NCBI GenBank assembly: GCA_964402065.1
Contig: CAYOAN010000009.1
Coordinates: 1-12,015 of the forward strand
DNA length: 12,015 nucleotides
Source: CAIWMF01 sp964402065
GTDB lineage: Bacteria > Verrucomicrobiota > Verrucomicrobiia > Chthoniobacterales > UBA6821
Direction: 5' to 3'
In this document: positions 1 through 6,100 of the stretch, in pieces
Layout of the letters: every line of letters begins with the position of its first letter
Position numbering within the stretch: the first letter of the stretch is position 1
Made by a program: the position numbers and the translations under genes
Notes under the pieces: model-generated
What the model was told of the DNA's origin: nothing
What the model saw: only the letters and a program-made list of their open reading frames with translations
Database searches by the model: none

Positions 1-55
1 CTCCACCAGCGGAGAAGAAAGCGCCCATAGCACCCCAGAGAAACAACCTTCCTTT
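1..55 (+). other. Terminal 55-bp exact inverted repeat (left end)
   Basis: Bases 1-55 are identical to the reverse complement of 11961-12015. The copies differ at the very next base (56: A against G) and again at 58 and 59. An exact 55-bp overlap at both ends is what a k=55 de Bruijn assembly leaves when a contig stops at a shared node. By inference, the two arms are also identical further out and that outside sequence was collapsed. Confidence 0.8.
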
Positions 56-832
56 ACTCGGCTTGCCATGACCCAAGCAGAGCGCTTGCAAGCTAAGATA
101 GAAAGCATTCACGCCGAAGTCGTCAGAGCTAGAGAGGCTGTTAAGGAGGCTCTCAAGAAATATGAATATAATAACTATTTAGAAACTTGGAGTTACTATT
201 TCAATTTAGCTGAGCAGCGGAGCCAGCTGAAAAAAAGTTTAGCAGCTATCATGAGAAAAGCATCTGAATCTGTTTTTAAAATGAGTGTTAAAGACCATTT
301 ATTTTCTCAATTTATGGAGTGCCTTAGAAACAAATCAAGCCTTGAGTATGGTGACAAGAGGGGCTTTTTGCGTAAATTGCAAAACGTCTATGAACAACAT
401 AGAATCTGCACTACTATAGAAAACTACCGCAAACAGCCTGCTGCCATCCAAGAAATAGACAGATCATTGAACCAACAGATTCAACAAACACGTCAGAAAG
501 TAACCGTAAAACTTCTCCAAGCTGAACTAGCCTTACTTGCTCCTGAAGAACATGGCCCAGTTCTTCAACAGATAGAAGAATGTATCTGGCCAAATATGCC
601 TGGATTTTCAGAAGATGACAGAGAACAGGCTATAGCCTGTGTCTATAACGATGCTTCACAGAGAAAGGCTGAAATTGAGCGAATCATGAAATACCCAAGC
701 CTTTCTTATACAAAAGAGCAGGCAGCAAAGGATCATTGGGAGAGAGAAGGGAAGTGGGATAATATTCGAGCTATGGCTAATCGTCAGCATGAACAGCAGA
801 TGCGCATCAACCAGATGCGAGGAGGCTATTAG
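2..832 (+). CDS. Helical, charged hypothetical protein, left copy (5' partial)
   Basis: I do not recognise the family. The frame has no stop from base 2 to the TAG at 830-832. An ATG at 68 gives a 254-residue product, but nothing resembling a ribosome binding site precedes it, and the 22 codons before it read as a Ser/Pro/Glu-rich linker (STSGEESAHSTPEKQPSF...). The true start is therefore probably outside the window. Counting from the ATG, residues 1-28 (MTQAERLQAKIESIHAEVVR...) and 113-254 closely match the right copy; residues 29-112 are strongly diverged. The protein is mostly Gln/Glu/Lys/Arg-rich helix, with no membrane segment and no catalytic motif I can identify. The conserved C-terminal part contains EECIWPNMPGFSEDD and ends in RINQMRGGY. 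It converges on the 609-aa gene, with hairpins in the gap. An effector or partner of that gene is possible but unproven. Confidence 0.75.
   Translation, partial: STSGEESAHSTPEKQPSFTRLAMTQAERLQAKIESIHAEVVRAREAVKEALKKYEYNNYLETWSYYFNLAEQRSQLKKSLAAIMRKASESVFKMSVKDHLFSQFMECLRNKSSLEYGDKRGFLRKLQNVYEQHRICTTIENYRKQPAAIQEIDRSLNQQIQQTRQKVTVKLLQAELALLAPEEHGPVLQQIEECIWPNMPGFSEDDREQAIACVYNDASQRKAEIERIMKYPSLSYTKEQAAKDHWEREGKWDNIRAMANRQHEQQMRINQMRGGY
152..403 (+). other. Variable coding block, left helical-protein gene
   Basis: Codons 29-112 (from the ATG at 68) differ strongly from the matching block of the right copy, which is 20 codons longer. The flanks on both sides are near-identical. Only islands such as YFNLAEQRSQLK (YFNLAEERSKLK in the right copy) remain alignable, so this is divergence of a homologous segment and not an unrelated insertion. 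Confidence 0.8.
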
Positions 833-850
833 TCCAACTTTGGCTATTAG
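824..850 (+). repeat. 9-bp direct repeat at gene end (18-bp insertion in left arm)
   Basis: GGCTATTAG occurs at 824-832, where it contains the stop codon, and again at 842-850. The right arm has a single copy (11124-11132, complement) running straight into the shared downstream sequence. The left arm has therefore gained, or the right arm lost, one 18-bp unit by slippage or small duplication. The encoded C-terminus is unaffected. Confidence 0.75.
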
Positions 851-963
851 GCCGCACAACCGCTTGTTACTCCCTCAAAAACAGTCAAAAAATTACCCAA
901 ACAGCGAACATGCAGTTTTCTATTAGTCAGAGCGTTGCTCCATGTACTAACCTCTCTTAATCT

Positions 964-985
964 TATTTCCGAAGTTGCGGAAATA
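964..985. terminator. Perfect 8-bp hairpin between convergent genes
   Basis: TATTTCCG and CGGAAATA enclose a 6-base loop. It lies between the convergent genes next to a second, stronger hairpin at 1012-1039. No clear T run follows on either strand, so a role in transcript ending or stabilisation is inferred from position only. Confidence 0.4.
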
Positions 986-1011
986 GTGGGACCTGCTACT
1001 CGCAAGGAGAT

Positions 1012-1039
1012 TGCTCGTTAGTATCAATGCTAACGAGCA
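1012..1039. terminator. 10-bp hairpin 3' of the left 609-aa gene, probable terminator
   Basis: TGCTCGTTAG and CTAACGAGCA pair perfectly around an 8-base loop. The hairpin starts about 20 bp past the stop of the 609-aa gene and sits between convergent genes. It is preserved without change in the right arm. It lacks a U tract, so intrinsic termination is uncertain; a bidirectional 3'-end stabiliser is equally possible. Confidence 0.55.
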
Positions 1040-1059
1040 TGTTAACTGTCTTAATGTTC

Positions 1060-2889
1060 CTACACTCTCGTAGCACTAACCATGGATGACATATCTTGAG
1101 CAACAGCACTCTGTGATTGACGGATAGAGTCCGCAAGCGACTCTGTCTGTTGAACCGCCTGGTTCATAGCCTGCTCTGTGGAGCTTTCTACCTGCGCTCC
1201 GGCTTGCTCTTCCTGCTGTAGCGCTTGACCTTGTTGGTTTTTCATGGATCCTAGTGAATCAAACATTTTAGACAAGGCCTGGAAGGTCCCTGCATAAATT
1301 TGGTTAGTATCTATACTTGTTCTATAAGCCTGCTGCCAAGCCACTGAGTTACGATTAACAGAGAGATTTTTAACATTGTCTTGAAAGGCTTTTACTTCCT
1401 CAGGATCCTCTGTTCCAAGTACCTTTTTAGCCGTTTCATCAGAGACTGTTTGTCCAGGCCTAATCCCTTGCCTGCCAAGATCAGCATAGGAAATAGTCGT
1501 TTGCTGAGAGCGTGCTGTCGCTTCAGCTCTAGCTTGGTTTTGGTAGAAAGCAACGGCTTGTTCAGGGTTCTCAATAGTTCCTTCCCCTGCTGCTGTTGAA
1601 TCTTCATTGGCTTTCGTGTAGGCAGGGCTGTCTTTGTATGGAAAATTACCTGGTTGTTCTGGATCCATTGTCCCACCAGCCATGTATCTTGAATTTTCAA
1701 GAGCATTTCTAGAAGCAGTAGCTTGGTTGTCTAAGGATTCTTTTTGAGCTGCTGAGATGTTTCCTCTTGCGGCCTGTGATTTCGTTGAAATTTCCATCTG
1801 TTTGATGGAGGATTGCGCATCATTATATTTCCGAGGGTCTTTTGCGCCTTCTTTGGTAGTGGCAAACTCTGTATCGCTCAAACTCTTTTCAGAAGCTGTC
1901 GACAAGGCACGATTCCCTTCATCAATGGATTCCATTTCTGCTTGATCACCTTCTTTGGCTGCGCTGCCAACTCCTTGTAGTTGATATGCTGAGCCTGCCA
2001 TGCTCACAGCAAATCCAGCAATCGCCATGTCTAGCATCATGTTAGCTCCGCTCAATAGCTTCGCTGCTCCAGCCATGGTGTCGCTAGCGTCTAGTTCGAT
2101 GGAATCAATTTGAGATGCTTGTTGTTGAGCTAACGTTTCACTTTCTTGGTTATCTAAGCTTCCAAGATCATCTTCAATATCGGTCATGCTAATAACACTA
2201 TCTTCAGGCGGAGCACCTTCGGTGCTCTCGCTGCTAGTGCCTTGTGAAGACGCTGAACTTGTTGTCGTTGTGCTAGTCATAACACCACCGTTAGAGGTGA
2301 TAGACTCTGTTGAGATGGTCGTTGTAACTTCTCCATCTAGGCTAACAGACTTAGCAACGCTAGATTCTGCATCAGATGAGGATTTTTCAGTGCCACCTTT
2401 TTTCCCTTTGGCCTCACCCAAGCGTTCTCCTTTTTTAGCTCCTTCTGACTCTTTGTCCCCCTTGATTTTTCCATCTGCAGAAGACGATCCCAACATGCCA
2501 CTCACATCAGAAAGGAATGAGTTGATAGTACTATTGACCTCATCTAAATCCGAAGCTACCGCTCCCAGAGAATCGACCATAGTTTGAGGATCTATGGGAT
2601 TAGGGGCTGCGCCCAACACACTAGCTGCGTCCATTCCTATTCCAGGAAGAGCAGAGGTAGAAACAGCATTTTGCACACTTTGATCTACATCTACGATCAG
2701 AGAATTGATTCCAATTGCCGTTGACGCCCCCTTCGAAGCATTAACGCCACTGACAGAACCCCCTACCGTTTTGTATTCAATATTCATCGGAGTACTAGAA
2801 CCAGTGGCCGACTGGCCCACTTGTCCTGAGCTTGAAGTACTCTCATCAGGTGGTGGCAGAATGGGGGTTGCATTAAATTGAAGGTCCAT
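1060..2889 (-). CDS. Candidate type III secretion translocator-like protein, left copy
   Basis: 609 residues from ATG at 2889 to TAG. What is visible: residues 1-240 are Ser/Thr/Gly-rich and look disordered, with a Lys/Glu/Gly segment at about 141-168 and a Ser/Thr tract at about 188-222. One hydrophobic, Ala/Met/Gly-rich stretch spans about 272-303 (AGAAKLLSGANMMLDMAIAG...). The remainder is Gln/Ser/Ala-rich amphipathic helix. There is no cysteine and a single Trp. The tail, SLADSIRQSQSAVAQDMSSM, recalls from memory the C-terminus of IpaC/SipC-type minor translocators. That resemblance and the one-hydrophobic-region build suggest a secreted translocator or effector; no search was run. No strong Shine-Dalgarno sequence precedes the ATG. 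It lies 232 bp behind the 1793-codon gene on the same strand. Codons 408-441 form a block that differs entirely from the right copy. Confidence 0.85.
   Translation of the reverse strand: MDLQFNATPILPPPDESTSSSGQVGQSATGSSTPMNIEYKTVGGSVSGVNASKGASTAIGINSLIVDVDQSVQNAVSTSALPGIGMDAASVLGAAPNPIDPQTMVDSLGAVASDLDEVNSTINSFLSDVSGMLGSSSADGKIKGDKESEGAKKGERLGEAKGKKGGTEKSSSDAESSVAKSVSLDGEVTTTISTESITSNGGVMTSTTTTSSASSQGTSSESTEGAPPEDSVISMTDIEDDLGSLDNQESETLAQQQASQIDSIELDASDTMAGAAKLLSGANMMLDMAIAGFAVSMAGSAYQLQGVGSAAKEGDQAEMESIDEGNRALSTASEKSLSDTEFATTKEGAKDPRKYNDAQSSIKQMEISTKSQAARGNISAAQKESLDNQATASRNALENSRYMAGGTMDPEQPGNFPYKDSPAYTKANEDSTAAGEGTIENPEQAVAFYQNQARAEATARSQQTTISYADLGRQGIRPGQTVSDETAKKVLGTEDPEEVKAFQDNVKNLSVNRNSVAWQQAYRTSIDTNQIYAGTFQALSKMFDSLGSMKNQQGQALQQEEQAGAQVESSTEQAMNQAVQQTESLADSIRQSQSAVAQDMSSMVSATRV
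1567..1668 (-). other. Variable cassette in the left 609-aa gene
   Basis: Codons 408-441 (34 residues, starting MDPEQPGNFPYKD) lie between MAGGT and PEQAVAFYQNQ, which are the same in both copies. The right copy has an unrelated 31-residue segment at this position. Elsewhere the two proteins differ at only about 25-30 positions by eye plus a 2-residue indel. Confidence 0.9.
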
Positions 2890-2998
2890 AATGGTGATGT
2901 GGTGGTTTTGTTAACGATTAAAAATGATCAATTTTTCTGCTGCTGTTTTTTTTGATAGTAAGAGCATGCCTGTTGGTCAGCTTGTGAGTGACAAAAGG

Positions 2999-3031
2999 AT
3001 TGCTATACTTTCAGTCGGACAACATAGCAAT
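2999..3031 (-). promoter_or_regulatory. Candidate promoter/operator palindrome upstream of the left 609-aa gene
   Basis: ATTGCTAT (2999-3006) and ATAGCAAT (3024-3031) form a perfect 8-bp inverted repeat with a 17-bp spacer. On the minus strand the same bases give TTGCTA, 17 bp, then TATAGC, a passable -35/-10 pair about 110 bp before the ATG at 2889. The palindrome could be an operator over that promoter. Alternatively it could be a weak 3' hairpin of the upstream 1793-codon gene, since CCTTTT follows it on that strand. This region is outside the inverted repeat, so only this copy of the gene has it. Confidence 0.35.
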
Positions 3032-3121
3032 CATGCACCTAAAAAAGCGAGAATGAATTTTGGTGTGGTATCATCTCAAAAATTCCGAGGAACAGTGGCA
3101 TGATGATGTTGAGCAATGGGG

Positions 3122-6100
3122 TCAGTGCCAGCCTTCACATAAGTCTTTTATTTGCTGTATCGCCTTTTTTACTTCAGAGTCATCTTCTCCGTGCTTGGTA
3201 ACATGCTCAGACCATTTTTGAGTTATTTCAGAAGCATCCTGAATGTGCTTAGCAACACTTTGTTGAAAAGCATCAACCCGCTCTGCATGGAAGAGGCTCC
3301 TTGCTACATCATACATGCCACCTCTTAGGGGAAAAAATGCTTTTGCTTTTTGTCTGTCTTGTTCTAATTCGCTGACAACTAAAGAGAATTGAGTTCGAAA
3401 CTTCGCAAGAGATTTTTCTAGCAGCAATTTTCGAATAGGTTTTTCATCCCAAAAAGTTTTAAGCTTTTCCGGAGAGTCTTTTCTATATCTATCTTCAGTG
3501 CTGAGGAGTTCGTCTAACCAATTGTCTGCATGCTGGTGGTTTTCAACTTGGCCAGTATGGTAAAGATAAGAACAAACTAAGTGAAAATATTTTTTTATGT
3601 TTAGTTCCTCTTCTAGTCCTTCTTCAGATAAGCAGGAATCATGCTGCATTTGTCTTACCTCCGCTAGGACGTTCTTCAATTCATTGTTCATCTGATGCAA
3701 AGAAGAAGTTAGCGTGGTGTTTTCACGTTGATGCGCTCCTAGCAGGTGCTTCAGCAGGTCATCTGTAATGGAATTCCAAACTTTTTGTTTCAATTGAAAT
3801 AGGCTTGCTTGCCTTATCCAGTGTTCACGTTCCAGCTGTCTGTCTGCAACATGGCGTTCTCCATGATCTTCAAATGGCTGTTTAGCTTGCTGAGAAAAAT
3901 CTTCTAAGCATTCTTTCAATTGTGACAGTCGGCTTAATAAATTGCTTTGCAAAAAAGAACTAATTAGCTCGTCGCGAGAATAAGTCTGAGCTTTCATGAT
4001 CGCCTCTAACACTCTCTTTTCAGCTATTTTCAGCTTCATGAAAGACGGTTTCAAAGCAAAGCTTAATTGATGGTCATATGCTTCCATAACCTTGTCCTCA
4101 ATAATTCCCCAGCGATTCAGGTTTAAAATAGCATTATATCTTTCAAGAATTTGGTTATAGCATTCATGGATGCTCTGGTATGTCAGACAAAGCCTCTTCC
4201 ATCGCTCATCATGACTCCACTCTTCGCTTTCAACGTTGATGAGATCAATGGCTTCTAGTTCAAGTCGAGGGAGCTCGCTTTTGTACAGTTCTGCTTCTAG
4301 TTTTTTCTCCCTTGTCTGGTAATAATGCTGCCGAGCAATGGCTTTTTCTAGATCATAATAACCTAGCTGCTGTTCGTTCTCTCCTGGCATACACTGATTT
4401 TCTGGAGAGCTCTTGAGGTGGTTCACAAAAATGTCATATGCCATTTTTGCCGCACGAACTCGTTGAATAAAATGCTCCCACTGGTACGAAGAAACGCTCT
4501 CTCCTTTGTCCAAAGTGTGATGGTATTTATCTTCTTCGTCTTTAGCAATCTTCTCGGCCTGGCGAGCTTTTATAAGAAACTCCCCAAGCTCATAGTACTT
4601 TTCTTGAATAGAAATATCGCTGATATACTTTTTCCAATCTTCTTGTTGCTCTGAAGGAACTATTTTTTCAATTTTTTGATAAATATGGAGGAGCTCCTGG
4701 AAATCTTGTTTAATTTCTTTGTTTGCTAACAATAAATTTTGCCAAGCATCTTGAAATGTTTGGAGGTCATTAGGAGTTGTATTTTCTGCCTCTTGTTGCA
4801 AGAGCTTTCCTTTTTTGAAAGCTTTTCTTAAGCATACTTCCTTCTGCTTAGCAGCATTGAGTTGTCGATGATAGGCTAGCTTATAAAGGTTCTCTTCCCA
4901 TTTGTCTTTTTTACTTCTGCTAGGGAGCTCTTCTAATCCTGTTTGAACAGCATTGATAAGGTTAATATAGCACTCTTCCACAGCCTTATTTTTTTGAATA
5001 AAATCCTGGTAGCACTCTCTGTCACTTTTAGAATCCACAATTTCAGTTCGTGCTTTTTCTTTTCGTTCTAATTTTTCCTGAGCGTACAGAGCTTCTTTCA
5101 AAGCACGGTCAACTTTAATGGAGTGCTTTTCTAGGAGTAAAATTTGCTCTCTATTTTTAATTTCGTCTATCTTCGTCTTCCAGTCTGCTGTGAAAGATTC
5201 TGGAATTTCACGTGTGTGTAGCTTTTTTTTGTATTCAGATAAAAGTTCTTGTTGTGCCCTCAACCATTCCTGCCCTGCCTCTTCTAGCTGATCCCACTGT
5301 TCAGTAACAAGTCCGTCTTCGGAAGCAAAGCTATCATCAACTCCTTCTTTAATCGTTTTCTCAAGCAATTTCTTTTTATACTCCTTTTCTAGGACGGTAA
5401 TTTGACGTGGCTTGAGGCTGCTTTTAGCGCGGTGATACCGTAATAAATCAAATTGTTTCTCATCTTCTTGATCGCCAGCCAGAGTCCCTCTTTTTTCTTC
5501 CTCATAGAGCGTAACTAATGCTGCACAAGAACGCTCTACCTTTTCGTATTGATCACGAAGCTGATCCCAAGTCTCTTCTGGAACCTCTTGGTCTGACAAA
5601 AGTTCTTCTTTTTTTTCTACAACTCTAGAGCATGAAAACCTTGGCGATTGATTTTCAAGCAAACTGTATCCTTTTTTTCCCTGTTGTTGATCTGCAAACA
5701 GAAATAAATTATCACGGCTTTTTTGTTCATCCCCTCTTTCACTAAAACGGACCTTGTCGGGAAAACTAAGTCTCCGTTGCCCTAGCGGGGTAACAATTGG
5801 CAATTGAATTGGAATGGGCCGCGCATAACCAAAATCGTTTTGCTCCTCATCTTGATAGTCAAAATGATCTTGGCTTAAAATCTGGCTTAGAGGGTGGGAA
5901 AAATGACTGAGGTCCTCTACTGTTCTAAAAAAATCAGCCTCATTGTGTTCATGTATAGGGAACCACAATCCACTCTCTTGAAGATAGCTATCTTCTCGAT
6001 CGCCAGCAGGTGCATCATCATAACTATCATTATTTTTTGTTAGCTCTTCGATAGCTTTTCGCACGGATTGTTCTTTTAATCGTGCTCGTTCTAAATGATC

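Larger units (their letters stand above)
1..2878 (+). repeat. Left arm of ~2.9-kb imperfect inverted repeat
   Basis: Read as reverse complement, this segment matches 9032-12015. It carries the same gene pair in mirror order, including the hairpins between the genes. The inner boundary is sharp: homology starts at the base before the TTT codon of the 609-aa gene (base 2878) and nothing upstream is shared. The outer end lies outside the window. Similarity is mosaic, with perfect tracts (308 bp at 2486-2793 against 9117-9424), scattered substitutions, two strongly diverged coding blocks and a diverged stretch between the convergent genes. No transposase or other mobility gene is present, so this looks like a duplicated gene module, not an insertion sequence. 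Confidence 0.95.

Noticed and set aside
68..70. ATG at 68 (and its mirror at 11948) as true gene start
   Set aside because: No ribosome binding site precedes it and the frame is open and conserved upstream to the window edge.
2186..2587. Antisense open frame of 133 codons in the left 609-aa gene, with a 135-codon mirror at 9323-9730
   Set aside because: It is present in both copies only because the parent coding sequence is conserved. The product is low-complexity, there is no ribosome binding site, and it is fully explained as the complement of Ser/Thr/Glu codons.
1..2878. Composite transposon or insertion-sequence pair
   Set aside because: Neither arm encodes a transposase or integrase, and I see no target-site duplication or short terminal repeat at the inner boundaries.
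2946..2953. T8 run upstream of the left 609-aa gene as a slippage-prone phase-variation tract
   Set aside because: Runs of this length are common in this AT-rich window, including inside the 1793-codon gene, and this one is not placed between obvious promoter elements.
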